A stretch of 64,000 nucleotides of DNA from CAYJBH01 sp964368625 (GCA_964368625.1 CAYJBH010000005.1:1-64000), one strand, 5' to 3'; shown: positions 16,893-25,206, counted from the stretch's first letter. Notes: generated from the letters alone by a model not told the origin. Numbers and translations are program-made.

Positions 16893-16908
16893 GTTAGTGT
16901 TAACTAAC
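16893..16908. promoter_or_regulatory. GTTAGT-N4-RCTAAC operator, methyltransferase operon
   Basis: GTTAGTGTTAACTAAC lies 6 bp downstream of the -10 box, as in the hydrolase promoter. Third member of the set. Confidence 0.8.
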
Positions 16909-16914
16909 ATGACT

Positions 16915-16943
16915 AAGATATCATTATTTTCTTTGTTTGTCAA
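16915..16943 (-). promoter_or_regulatory. Promoter of the methyltransferase/Cys-rich operon
   Basis: TTGACA (16943-16938), a 17-bp spacer and TATCTT (16920-16915) on the minus strand. The -35 box lies just inside the intergenic side of the MntP gene end (16952). Confidence 0.75.
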
Positions 16944-16951
16944 GTTAAATC

Positions 16952-17569
16952 TTATCCGGCTACAAGCAATCTTACGCCGATTAACACAAGCACAATTCCA
17001 CCGATAATCTCAGCCTTATTATTAAGTTTTATACCTATCCTCTCGCCAAGTCGCACCGCACCAAAACACATAAAAAAGGTAATTGTTGCAACTATAAACA
17101 CCGAAATTAAAACAAAGTTTAGGCTCTCGTTACCAAGGGTTACCCCAACACTAAGTGCATCTATACTGGTAGAAACACCCTGTATCATAATAACTTTAAA
17201 GGTAAGTTTTTTAGCTTTAGCATGCTCTAAAGAGGATTTGCCTCCCGGGGATGCGTCTTCACGGGGATTACCTTTAGGACATAGCTCGTCGAACTGGGTT
17301 GTTCTTATCCCATCTATAAACATCTTTGCGCCGACAAACAACAGCAGTATAAAGGCGATTACATGGTTAAAACGAAAAAGTTCATCCGGCAGTAGGCCTA
17401 TTCCGAAATAGCCGATAAGCGGCATAACACCCTGGAACACTGCAAATGGCAGTGCTATCTCAGCTGATTTAAGCATATTAGGACGATATACAAGCCCGTT
17501 TGTTGTACATACACAACTTGCATCAACTGCAAGCCCTACGCCAAGCAGGGCAACTGCTAACATAGTCAT
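16952..17569 (-). CDS. MntP-like manganese efflux pump
   Basis: The 205-residue protein has six membrane helices in two inverted triads. It has the paired acidic motifs of MntP/YebN: GVGLAVDASCVCTTNGL in helix one and QGVSTSIDALSVGVTLG in helix four. The loop between the triads is Cys/Gly/Lys-rich. MntP proteins export Mn2+. A strong AGGAGGT site precedes ATG 17569. I looked for a yybP-ykoY manganese riboswitch in the 210 bp upstream and saw no convincing one. It lies directly upstream of the Cys/His-rich operon. Confidence 0.85.
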   Translation of the reverse strand: MTMLAVALLGVGLAVDASCVCTTNGLVYRPNMLKSAEIALPFAVFQGVMPLIGYFGIGLLPDELFRFNHVIAFILLLFVGAKMFIDGIRTTQFDELCPKGNPREDASPGGKSSLEHAKAKKLTFKVIMIQGVSTSIDALSVGVTLGNESLNFVLISVFIVATITFFMCFGAVRLGERIGIKLNNKAEIIGGIVLVLIGVRLLVAG

Positions 17570-17722
17570 TTTACACCTCCTTTTTTATTATACCAAATTG
17601 TCGGCTGTTATGACAAGCATTTTATTTTAGATACTGTAAGCTGCTCCCTACACTTTTAAAGATTTCATATGTTTGCTGTTCAGATTATTCGGTAATTACA
17701 ACGCTAAAACTACCCAATATAA

Positions 17723-17749
17723 TGCTGAATATGTTAACCATATTCAGCA
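17723..17749. terminator. Hairpin after the alkylation-repair operon
   Basis: TGCTGAATATG pairs with CATATTCAGCA around a 5-nt loop, 32 bp past the last gene of the repair operon. No clear T run follows, so termination strength is uncertain. Confidence 0.5.
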
Positions 17750-17780
17750 CACCCAGTTATTAGGATAGAAAAACACAAGT

Positions 17781-18713
17781 TTATTGTCTTTTCGTAACCT
17801 GTTTTTTTAAAAACGATTTTTGCACGCCTTGTTTAATATCGTCGTCCTCTTTTATATGACCTATAAGAAGTGGTGATGATGGGTCGTGCATGCTGTAATT
17901 TTTCACAGCATATTCCATACTTTTATTTGCATAACAATATTTACATCCATTGGGACAAGAGTTAAGCATACCAATATCACGGCTTTCTATGCAATGACAG
18001 CCCTTACGAAAACCCTTATGCTTCAGATTACGAAATTCTAAATCATTTGCGGTGCCGAGTATATCCAGCGTAACACAGCCCGAAGAGTTAATTGCGTACT
18101 GTGCATAATCTTCTACAGGACCACAAGTTTGAAGAATAAGGCCATGTTTTTTTGCAATCTTTCCAAACCCCAGAGATAAAATATCCATTTCAGCTTTTGT
18201 AATGGTTTTGAGTTCGGGGAAATTTGTTTTATGCTTACTATACATCTCAACAAAGCTGAAAATGCATCGATCTATATACCCTGTAAGTTTACTAGCCATA
18301 TAATCAAATGTTTTAAGATGACATTCAACTGTATATTTTTCGGTAAGTAAAACAGGGTCGTATCTCCATGCTATTTTCTTTGCTCCAACTATCTTTTCAA
18401 GCTTAAGAAGAGTTTCTATGCTTTTCTCTATACTTGGCACACCGGGTTCTACATCTTTTTCGTAAGCAGTAATTGTGTAGTAAAAATATGTTGCAAATTG
18501 ATCTGTTATTTCGTTAATTCGTGGCAATATAGCTTCATAATTTTTTGAGCCGAAGATAATACAGTCTATTTTATCTTTTGTTAGTTCATATCTTCTTATA
18601 TGCCGCGGAAACAATGAATTTCTAGATAGGGCATAACCTTCTTCAAATCTTTTAAACAGCCAATCAGAATAATGGTTTACTATATCTGTTCTGCCGCTTA
18701 TATTTACAATCAT
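17781..18713 (-). CDS. DUF1848 family Cys-cluster protein
   Basis: The 310-residue protein matches DUF1848 (PF08902): the start IVNISGRTDIVNHYSDW, the block VGAKKIAWRYDPVL, and a C-terminal cluster CHCIESRDIGMLNSCPNGCK followed by YCYA. The C-P-x-x-C-x-Y-C pattern suggests an iron-sulfur site of radical-SAM type, although the usual C-x3-C-x2-C near the N-terminus is absent. DUF1848 genes often sit with DNA repair genes, as here: it is the last gene of the alkylation-repair operon. Its reaction is unknown. Confidence 0.8.
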   Translation of the reverse strand: MIVNISGRTDIVNHYSDWLFKRFEEGYALSRNSLFPRHIRRYELTKDKIDCIIFGSKNYEAILPRINEITDQFATYFYYTITAYEKDVEPGVPSIEKSIETLLKLEKIVGAKKIAWRYDPVLLTEKYTVECHLKTFDYMASKLTGYIDRCIFSFVEMYSKHKTNFPELKTITKAEMDILSLGFGKIAKKHGLILQTCGPVEDYAQYAINSSGCVTLDILGTANDLEFRNLKHKGFRKGCHCIESRDIGMLNSCPNGCKYCYANKSMEYAVKNYSMHDPSSPLLIGHIKEDDDIKQGVQKSFLKKQVTKRQ

Positions 18714-18736
18714 TTCCCACCTCTACCGTATAAATG

Positions 18737-19105
18737 TTATCCAAAATACTCATTTGAATCTTTTGGCGCTTGCGTTCTATCCTTATCTGTATATTCTCGC
18801 ACAACTTTACTCACCGTAATTTTATAGCTTTCAAATAGTTTGGTTTTCCCCTCTAGTTGGCTCATTCTGTGTTCTGTTGTTGTGCGCCATTTCGCCATTG
18901 CTTCTTCGCTTTCCCATACATTCATCGACAGAATTTTTCGCTCATTAACTAAACTTTGAAATCGTTCAGCCGAGATAAACCCATCAAACCCTGAAACCAT
19001 TGGCTTTAGCATAGCGGCTAGCTCTAGATATCTTGCCATACCTGCATCGCTTGCGTCCACCTCGGTCGTTGGTGTTACCTCAAAAAGCACGATATATTTA
19101 CTCAT
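18737..19105 (-). CDS. Antibiotic biosynthesis monooxygenase (ABM) domain protein
   Basis: The 122-residue protein fits the ferredoxin-like ABM fold: a YIVLFEVTP strand, a helix, GFISAERFQS, NERKILSMNVWESEEAMAKW and a terminal helix. Family members include haem-degrading and quinone monooxygenases; residues that would separate these are not evident. Its start overlaps the ogt stop codon by 4 bp (ATGA), so it is coupled to the repair operon. Its role there is unclear. Confidence 0.75.
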   Translation of the reverse strand: MSKYIVLFEVTPTTEVDASDAGMARYLELAAMLKPMVSGFDGFISAERFQSLVNERKILSMNVWESEEAMAKWRTTTEHRMSQLEGKTKLFESYKITVSKVVREYTDKDRTQAPKDSNEYFG

Positions 19106-19566
19106 TTGTTTTCTCCCTCCATTTTAATCAAAAATTCTTTCATAGTAAGTCCGCCTGCGTAGCCAACCAGTTTTCCCGATGCTCCAACTACCCTATGACA
19201 AGGCACAATTACGGTTATTGGATTTTTATTATTTGCCATGCCAACAGCGCGGCTTGCTTTTTCATTTCCAACTGCTATCGCTATCTCCTTATAGCTTCTC
19301 GTTTCACCATATGGGATGTCACACAGTGCTTTCCAAACACCCATTTGAAAATCAGTGCCTAATAGCTTATATGGCAAATCAAAATTCTTTCTTTTGCCTT
19401 CAAAATATTCTAGTAGCTGTTCGTATGCTCTATCTGTAAGTTCGGTTTTAGTTCCGAAATCGGTTATGCTTTCATTAAATATTTTCTTAAAAAAGATGAT
19501 GTTCCCATCGGCATATTTCATTTTAAAGTAGCCAAATCTTGTTTCATAAATTGCAAAATTTTTCAT
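19102..19566 (-). CDS. ogt: Methylated-DNA--protein-cysteine methyltransferase
   Basis: The 154-residue protein has the O6-alkylguanine transferase active site VPCHRVVGASGKLVGYAGG, with the acceptor Cys at about 123. Before it come the helix-turn-helix block IPYGETRSYKEIA and the Arg finger in KASRAVGMAN. It moves the alkyl group from O6-alkylguanine to its own Cys. Start and stop overlap both neighbours by 4 bp, indicating tight coupling with adaA. Confidence 0.93.
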   Translation of the reverse strand: MKNFAIYETRFGYFKMKYADGNIIFFKKIFNESITDFGTKTELTDRAYEQLLEYFEGKRKNFDLPYKLLGTDFQMGVWKALCDIPYGETRSYKEIAIAVGNEKASRAVGMANNKNPITVIVPCHRVVGASGKLVGYAGGLTMKEFLIKMEGENK

Positions 19567-20129
19567 TGTTTTTTACCTTTCCTATAAGCGGCCGGTGACA
19601 TTTTCGCCCTTTCTTTGAAGAATTTATAAAATGCCGACAGGCTGCCAAAACCCACAGAATATGCTATATCCAGCACCTCGTTATCCGTCTGCTCTAAAAG
19701 TCTAACAGCTTCCTTGTATCGCAAATCATTAACATATCCACTTGGTGTTACTCCATATTCTTCCTTAAAAACTTCAGTCATACGTTTGCGTGAAAGTCCC
19801 AGCTTATCTATCTCAGTATTTAATGTTTCCATCTCATAAAACATATCATCGATAAGGTTTTTAAGCTTTAGAGCAATATCCTTCATCGGTTTATAATCAA
19901 GCAAATCACTTCTGCATCTTTTGCATGGCCTGTATCCGCGCTTTATGGCTTCCTCGGCCGTTTTATAAAACTCGATATTTTCTATTTTTGGCGCTTTTGA
20001 CCTGCAGGATGGTCGGCAATAAATGCCGGTTGATTTTACTGCATAAAAAAATGTAGAGTCGTAACTTTCATCATTTAATATTACGGCATCATACATTTCA
20101 TCGAATGCCATATTGAATTGACTTTCCAT
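19563..20129 (-). CDS. adaA: AdaA-type methylphosphotriester sensor and AraC activator
   Basis: The 188-residue protein joins an Ada zinc domain to an AraC HTH domain. Zinc ligands are Cys 38, 42, 69 and 72 (IYCRPSCRSKAP and YRPCKRCRSDL); Cys38 is the expected methyl acceptor from DNA phosphotriesters. The second half reads KLGLSRKRMTEVFKEEYGVT and then IAYSVGFGSLSAFYKFFKER. Methylation converts such proteins into activators of repair genes. As in B. subtilis adaA/adaB, the O6-guanine transferase is the separate next gene. Its ATG abuts the alkD stop codon. Confidence 0.92.
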   Translation of the reverse strand: MESQFNMAFDEMYDAVILNDESYDSTFFYAVKSTGIYCRPSCRSKAPKIENIEFYKTAEEAIKRGYRPCKRCRSDLLDYKPMKDIALKLKNLIDDMFYEMETLNTEIDKLGLSRKRMTEVFKEEYGVTPSGYVNDLRYKEAVRLLEQTDNEVLDIAYSVGFGSLSAFYKFFKERAKMSPAAYRKGKKQ

Positions 20130-20828
20130 TTACGCCTTCTTTCTTTTCATAGATTTAATTATCTCCTTTGTTGCTTTATCTACCTTAAGCGATTCTCGGA
20201 TTTTTTGCAAAGCCTTATTGAAAGTTTCATCATCTAAATTGTTATCTTTAAGATACTCCATTGTTTGGGTAGGAAAATTTACAAAACACACCTGCAAACA
20301 CCATGCAACAGCCATTTTCACATAATAATCATCATGTGTTATCACATCACAGATAAACAAAACATCATCGAGATACTGTTTGTTTATATAATGAAACAGA
20401 AACATTACTACGGCAAATCGTATTTCATATGTTTCGCTTGATTGGTGATATCGCTGCAAGAATTTCCAAACTCGCTCCCTATGTAATCTTACAATTTTTA
20501 GCTCGTTACAAAAGCTATCACACAGCGACCAATTTGTAATTTTGGGAACAAACAACGCTATTTGTTCAATCACCACCTCAATATCTTCATTCATGTTGCC
20601 AATAATAAGCGCTTTTAACATTGTTTCTTCAAAGTATATATCATTAGCATTATCAAGATAATCGATGGGATTATCTTTAACAATTCTTTTTGCCATCAAT
20701 CGAAGCTGTGGAATACGCACCCCCATAAGGTTATCACAGTCGGGAATAAGTGAAGAAGCAAAATCTCTAAATTTTTCATCACTCTGTGCAAATAATTCTT
20801 TTCTTATTTCGGTTTCTTTATCAAACAT
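20130..20828 (-). CDS. DNA alkylation repair protein, AlkD-like
   Basis: About 232 residues from ATG 20828; GTG codons at 20840-20843 are alternatives without a better ribosome site. The HEAT-like repeat architecture of the AlkC/AlkD family is visible: MGVRIPQLRLMAKRIV near the N-terminus, then NWSLCDSFCNELKIV and VKMAVAWCLQVCFVNFP. AlkD enzymes remove positively charged alkylated bases such as 3- and 7-methylpurines without base flipping. It is second in the repair operon, directly abutting adaA. Confidence 0.85.
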   Translation of the reverse strand: MFDKETEIRKELFAQSDEKFRDFASSLIPDCDNLMGVRIPQLRLMAKRIVKDNPIDYLDNANDIYFEETMLKALIIGNMNEDIEVVIEQIALFVPKITNWSLCDSFCNELKIVRLHRERVWKFLQRYHQSSETYEIRFAVVMFLFHYINKQYLDDVLFICDVITHDDYYVKMAVAWCLQVCFVNFPTQTMEYLKDNNLDDETFNKALQKIRESLKVDKATKEIIKSMKRKKA

Positions 20829-20863
20829 TGTTTTTTTCACCACTTAATTGAATGTTTATATTG

Positions 20864-21538
20864 TTAAAAATAGTTAATATCTGTATTAACCTGCTTTTTT
20901 ACAGTTTTTTTATTTTTAGGATCGCTAAGCTCTGGGATTGCTCCTGCCGCAATTGCCCATAGATACACACTTGCAACCGTGCCATAGGGAGAGTATCTTC
21001 TTCGATATCGCTCAAACATTTCCTTTGTAACCTCTTTATGGCGATACAACATACGCAGTCCTCTATGAATTGCTATATCGCCATAACTAAAAACATCCAT
21101 ACGATGCAATGTGCTGGCAAGAAGCATTTCTGCTGTCCAAATACCAATACCTTTTAATGAATATAAAGTTTCAATTACTTGTGCATCAGCTAGTTCATGT
21201 AGCTTTTCTAGATTAACTTCTTTACTCAAAACCTTTTGCGCAAATTCTTTCATATATTCTGCTTTCTTAAAAGTTGTACCGAAAGCCTGTAATTCAGCAG
21301 CTGTTAAATTGCTTATTTTGTCTGCCGTAATGTGTCCAAGAGAATCTTTTATACGTAAAAACACAGTTTCTCTTGCCTGCCTTGACACCTGTTGGCCTAA
21401 GATTGCTCGCATAATTGCGGTGAATACATCTTCATCTATCGGCCTTTCAAGCATACCGATTTTATCAATCGCTTCAGCTAAACGTTTATCTTTATTTTTT
21501 AAGTAGTTAATTTCTTTTTCACCATATTTAAAATACAT
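20864..21538 (-). CDS. DNA-3-methyladenine glycosylase II, AlkA-like HhH-GPD protein
   Basis: The 224-residue protein shows the helix-hairpin-helix LYSLKGIGIWTAEMLLAST (about 128-146) and, 20 residues on, the catalytic Asp region MDVFSYGDIAIHRGLRMLY. IMRAILGQQVSRQA is the other hallmark of this superfamily. It lacks the extra N-terminal domain of E. coli AlkA, as is usual in Firmicutes. First gene of the repair operon; it excises N-alkylated purines. Confidence 0.9.
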   Translation of the reverse strand: MYFKYGEKEINYLKNKDKRLAEAIDKIGMLERPIDEDVFTAIMRAILGQQVSRQARETVFLRIKDSLGHITADKISNLTAAELQAFGTTFKKAEYMKEFAQKVLSKEVNLEKLHELADAQVIETLYSLKGIGIWTAEMLLASTLHRMDVFSYGDIAIHRGLRMLYRHKEVTKEMFERYRRRYSPYGTVASVYLWAIAAGAIPELSDPKNKKTVKKQVNTDINYF

Positions 21539-21567
21539 TTTGCCACCACATTCATCCGACTTTTTTT

Positions 21568-21573
21568 ATTATA
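21568..21573 (-). promoter_or_regulatory. -10 box of the alkylation-repair operon
   Basis: TATAAT on the minus strand lies 30 bp upstream of ATG 21538. No -35-like box occurs at 16-18 bp, which fits a promoter needing an activator such as methylated AdaA. I did not find a canonical Ada box. Confidence 0.5.
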
Positions 21574-21671
21574 CTATAAAAATGAAAAAGTTTCTTCCTG
21601 TTTTTTCGTAAGTAATTTAAAAACCTATAGCCAACACTTTTAATGCATATAGCATCGCATGTTTTAGTTAT

Positions 21672-21687
21672 ATCAAAAATTTTTGAT
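21672..21687. promoter_or_regulatory. ArsR-type palindrome, upstream site
   Basis: ATCAAAAATTTTTGAT is a perfect 16-bp palindrome 7 bp upstream of the -35 box. ATCAA-N6-TTGAT resembles operators of Gram-positive ArsR repressors. Confidence 0.6.
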
Positions 21688-21694
21688 TTGACTA

Positions 21695-21723
21695 TTGACA
21701 AACGGAAAAGCATGGTGTAAGAT
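21695..21723 (+). promoter_or_regulatory. Promoter of acr3
   Basis: TTGACA (21695-21700), a 17-bp spacer and TAAGAT (21718-21723). It points at acr3, 290 bp downstream, and is bracketed by two similar palindromes. Confidence 0.7.
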
Positions 21724-21731
21724 AAAAATAC

Positions 21732-21747
21732 ATCAAATATTTTTGAT
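21732..21747. promoter_or_regulatory. ArsR-type palindrome, downstream site
   Basis: ATCAAATATTTTTGAT, the second copy, starts exactly 60 bp after the first and sits at the expected transcription start. The 21748-22015 leader has no gene; a 13-codon ATG frame at 21760 might be debris of an arsR start. Confidence 0.6.
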
Positions 21748-22015
21748 TTGAGAAATGATATGGAATTCTTATCATTATTGATTATTTTAAAAAAGATGTA
21801 AAGCTTAATCATTAATGTTAAACTTTCCCCGCTAAGCAAAACATTGCAGCGTTAGCTATAGCCATTGGGTGCTTAAGCCCGCCTACTGCGAGGAATACTC
21901 ATTCTAAAGCGCTGAAGCCGGCGCCCTAACCGCCAGCCTTTTGAAAAACAAAATTTACTTTAATAAGGCTTTTGATAGACGGCTTAACAACCAAAGATGA
22001 AGGAAGACAACTAAA

Positions 22016-23074
22016 ATGAGCAAAGTAAAAACCACAGGCATAGGATTTTTTGAGCGTTACCTAACAATATGGGTAATTGTTTGTATGATAGCAGGAATAC
22101 TCATTGGTAACTTCTCCCCTGCTTTTGTACAGTTTATGAGTAATTTTGAATACGCAAATGTGAGTGTTCCGATAGCTATATTAATTTGGCTTATGATTTA
22201 CCCCATGATGATGAAGGTGGATTTTCAAAGTGTTAAAAATGTAGGTAAGAACCCAAAAGGTTTGTTTGTTACCTGGGTTACAAACTGGTTAATAAAACCG
22301 TTTACAATGTTTGGAATTGCCTATATATTTTTCTTTGTAATATTCAAAAATTTTATTACACCTACACTAGCAACCGATTATTTAGCAGGTGCTGTACTTC
22401 TCGGCGCTGCTCCTTGCACCGCTATGGTTTTTGTGTGGAGTCACCTAACAAAGGGAAATCCAGCTTATACGGTGGTTCAGGTTGCAACAAATGATTTGAT
22501 TATTTTGGTTGCATTCACTCCGATAGTAGCCTTATTATTGGGAGTTAGTGGCATTATAGTTCCGTGGGATACTCTAATTTTATCGGTTATATTGTTTGTT
22601 GTAATTCCACTTGCGGGAGGTGTTTTAACAAGAAGTATTGTTACTAAAAATAAAGGCAAGGCGTATTTTGAAACTAAATTTATTCCTAAATTTTCAAATT
22701 TAACTATAATTGGATTACTTTTAACCCTTACCTTAATTTTCTCATTCCAAGGGCACGTTATTTTAGAAAACCCTCTTCATATTGTTCTGATTGCGATACC
22801 GTTGATTATTCAAACATTCCTAATCTTCTTTATTTCATATACAGCATCTAAATTCTTAAAGCTTCCACACAACGTAGCAGCTCCTGCCGGAATGATAGGC
22901 GCTTCAAACTTCTTTGAACTTTCTGTTGCCGTTGCTATTGCGCTATTCGGAACCGATAGTCCGGTAGCTCTTGCTACTATTGTAGGGGTACTTGTAGAAG
23001 TTCCGGTAATGCTAATCCTTGTAAAAATCGCAAACAACACAAAGCATTGGTTTGGTGAATCAAAGGGGCTATAA
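22016..23074 (+). CDS. acr3: Acr3-family arsenite efflux transporter
   Basis: The 352-residue protein has ten membrane helices and the conserved Acr3 blocks: FERYLTIWVIVCMIAGILIG at the N-terminus, AVLLGAAPCTAMVFVWSHL with the essential Cys at about 134, GDPAYT-like GNPAYTVVQVATNDL, and PAGMIGASNFFELSVAVAIA with the conserved Glu. It exports arsenite (and antimonite) using the proton gradient. An AAGGAAG site precedes ATG 22016. Regulation by an ArsR protein is suggested by two operator-like palindromes, but no arsR gene is nearby and no arsenate reductase is in the window. Confidence 0.93.
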   Translation: MSKVKTTGIGFFERYLTIWVIVCMIAGILIGNFSPAFVQFMSNFEYANVSVPIAILIWLMIYPMMMKVDFQSVKNVGKNPKGLFVTWVTNWLIKPFTMFGIAYIFFFVIFKNFITPTLATDYLAGAVLLGAAPCTAMVFVWSHLTKGNPAYTVVQVATNDLIILVAFTPIVALLLGVSGIIVPWDTLILSVILFVVIPLAGGVLTRSIVTKNKGKAYFETKFIPKFSNLTIIGLLLTLTLIFSFQGHVILENPLHIVLIAIPLIIQTFLIFFISYTASKFLKLPHNVAAPAGMIGASNFFELSVAVAIALFGTDSPVALATIVGVLVEVPVMLILVKIANNTKHWFGESKGL

Positions 23075-23435
23075 AGCTATTAACAGAGAGCTCACAATTT
23101 GCCAATAGATTATTACAAATGCAACACCTTTGCCTCATCCACCTCTTTATACAATAAAGATGGATAAACCAAGTAATAGCTAAATGAGATATTACACCTT
23201 ATTATCTATCTATTAAACTCCTTGTGCACAAACAATATAATAGATGGTTTTGCCCAAAAGCATGGTACTTACGAGTGCAAACCTTAATCATCTCAATATA
23301 TGTAAATAACATCCGCAATTTAACTCTATAATGAAAAACAACCTGCAACCGTGAAATGAATTGCAGGTTGTTATTTTGTTTTACTGTTTATTCTTAGATT
23401 ATTTAGCTTTTGGCAAGGGCGTTATGCGCTCTTTT
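23075..23435. other. Intergenic region without a gene
   Basis: A 361-bp A/T-rich stretch between the convergent acr3 and lipoprotein genes. The only structure I see is the hairpin at 23337-23378. Confidence 0.5.
23337..23378. terminator. Bidirectional terminator
   Basis: AACAACCTGCAA pairs with TTGCAGGTTGTT (12 bp, 12-nt loop). T-rich tails follow on both strands, fitting termination of the convergent acr3 and lipoprotein genes. Confidence 0.75.
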
Positions 23436-24863
23436 TTACCAATAAAATTTATCATCATATATTGCAGATATTTTCCAGTTTAATTCATCCTCATCATCAG
23501 AATATAAAATAAAGTAGGTGTCGTAGGTGCCGCCTGCCACCTGGAGCCCCAGCGCTGATTTGTGTGGATCTAGCACCTCGTTTACCCTGCAAAACATTAT
23601 TGTGGCATCTGCACTTGGCGTTAAGGCAATATGTTCTTCAATATCGTTTGCCATTTCAGTGTTCTCAATCATATCTATCGTAACCTGTTCAAGGTTAGAG
23701 ATAATATACCCCGGAACATACGACCTAGGATCATCAGGGTTATACCTTGATTGCATAAAGTCTATCTCCTCATCGCTGATGCCCAGATCTGAAAGTGTTT
23801 CATAATCTCGCATAGTGAGAGCGTGATAATAGTTTTTTATCGTAAATTCCGGCGGATAAAAATCAGCAACTACTTGTTCCATGTAGTAGAACTGACCATC
23901 ATTATAAACCCCGCTAAAACTCTCAAAATCAGTAACAGGATAATTTTCTAAAAAGCTGAATGTAGCCGCATTTATTGCCTCTAGCTCGGCAATATAGCTA
24001 TCATTCATATTTTCTATAACATGAATTTCGCTCTCACCAAAACTGGCTATTAACTCATCAGTTTCCTCGTCAGAATATTCCCTGCCTTCAAAGATAGAGC
24101 TTCCGTCAATCTCCAGCTTAAAATAAGCTTCTCTGCTGAAATAACCGTCGGTAAGCCCATAGTAGTTCACCTCACCATCACCCATCTGATAGATAAAGCT
24201 ATCGGCTATATATGTTTTATTATCAGATATGATATATTGAACCCCATAATTCATAGAAACAGGTAGCACTAAGCTACGCATAGGTAAGCTACCGAGAAAT
24301 TCAAGGCCTACCTGCGGCGAAATAGTATATATCTTTATAATCTTTGGGTATTGCAATAAACTAATACTAATTTTATCTTCAAATAATGAACTTGTTGCAT
24401 CGCCCCACTCCTGTTCGTTATATGCAACTAAAACAAGTTCTAAAACACCGTTGTTATCAAGATCAACAAGATTAGCATAACAAAAACCACTAGCATCGAG
24501 CATGGAATCGTTTGGGGCATATGGATAGGTATAGCTAAGCGTCAACCCCTTTATTCGATAATCTGTTGCGCTTATATTTTCTATATTGTAATCAAGGGTA
24601 TACGCCTTTAACAATGCAGAATACGGGCTATAATCTACATCTAAACCGTTACCGTCTGCATTCTGGGAAAGGCTGCCATCTGTATCCACCTCTTCGGTCG
24701 GTCCGGAATCTGAATCGGCGCTTTGTAAAGCTCCGCTAACAACCGATTGGCTATCATAAACAGAATAGATTACTTCTCGCAAGCTACCCTCATTATCAGC
24801 TGAACATGCATTTAATGTTAGCGGCAATACTACAACCAAAAAAACAGCAATTACTTTTTTCAT
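23436..24863 (-). CDS. Lipoprotein of unknown function
   Basis: The 475-residue protein begins MKKVIAVFLVVVLPLTLNAC, a lipoprotein signal peptide with lipobox LNAC and acceptor Cys at 20. An acidic Ser/Asp linker (about 20-72) leads to a globular part. FCYANLVDLDNNGVLELVLV (about 127-146) resembles the D-x-D/N-x-N-G calcium-binding-like repeats seen in other Clostridial lipoproteins. The C-terminal third contains a region with an SNTF2-like look (TIKNYYHALTMRDYETLSDL). It has its own promoter. The function is not recognised. Confidence 0.75.
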   Translation of the reverse strand: MKKVIAVFLVVVLPLTLNACSADNEGSLREVIYSVYDSQSVVSGALQSADSDSGPTEEVDTDGSLSQNADGNGLDVDYSPYSALLKAYTLDYNIENISATDYRIKGLTLSYTYPYAPNDSMLDASGFCYANLVDLDNNGVLELVLVAYNEQEWGDATSSLFEDKISISLLQYPKIIKIYTISPQVGLEFLGSLPMRSLVLPVSMNYGVQYIISDNKTYIADSFIYQMGDGEVNYYGLTDGYFSREAYFKLEIDGSSIFEGREYSDEETDELIASFGESEIHVIENMNDSYIAELEAINAATFSFLENYPVTDFESFSGVYNDGQFYYMEQVVADFYPPEFTIKNYYHALTMRDYETLSDLGISDEEIDFMQSRYNPDDPRSYVPGYIISNLEQVTIDMIENTEMANDIEEHIALTPSADATIMFCRVNEVLDPHKSALGLQVAGGTYDTYFILYSDDEDELNWKISAIYDDKFYW

Positions 24864-24988
24864 TATATATTTATCCCTTCATTCAATGTATCTATAGCTA
24901 TATAATGTGGTAAAAAACACTCTGGCACGCTGAATAAAAAAGGAAGAAATTTAATTTTAATAACGCTTATCTAAATTTCATTTTTTAT

Positions 24989-25017
24989 ATTATACCACAA
25001 CATTTAAACTATCACAA
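24989..25017 (-). promoter_or_regulatory. Promoter of the lipoprotein gene
   Basis: TTGTGA (25017-25012), a 17-bp spacer and TATAAT (24994-24989) on the minus strand, leaving a leader of about 120 nt. Confidence 0.65.
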
Positions 25018-25206
25018 TACAAAAGCAGCTAACCGCAGGCCTTGTTGTTATTTTTTGTGTAGCCACCTAAATTAAAAAGATGACTATAATCAGTTAAACT
25101 TTTTCTCTCCACAAACTAATCGACACAGCCATTTTATAAGTTATAATTATTTATTCCTGATTTAAGATATACAATATTTCTTACCTTTCGAAAACCATAA
25201 TAACTA

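Noticed and set aside
17570..17780. yybP-ykoY manganese riboswitch upstream of the MntP-like gene
   Set aside because: I could not find the conserved stems; only an unrelated hairpin of the upstream operon is there.
21552..21839. 95-codon minus-strand frame upstream of the repair operon
   Set aside because: It covers the -10 box and both ArsR-type palindromes; the repeated KSKIFD is the translated operator. No ribosome binding site.
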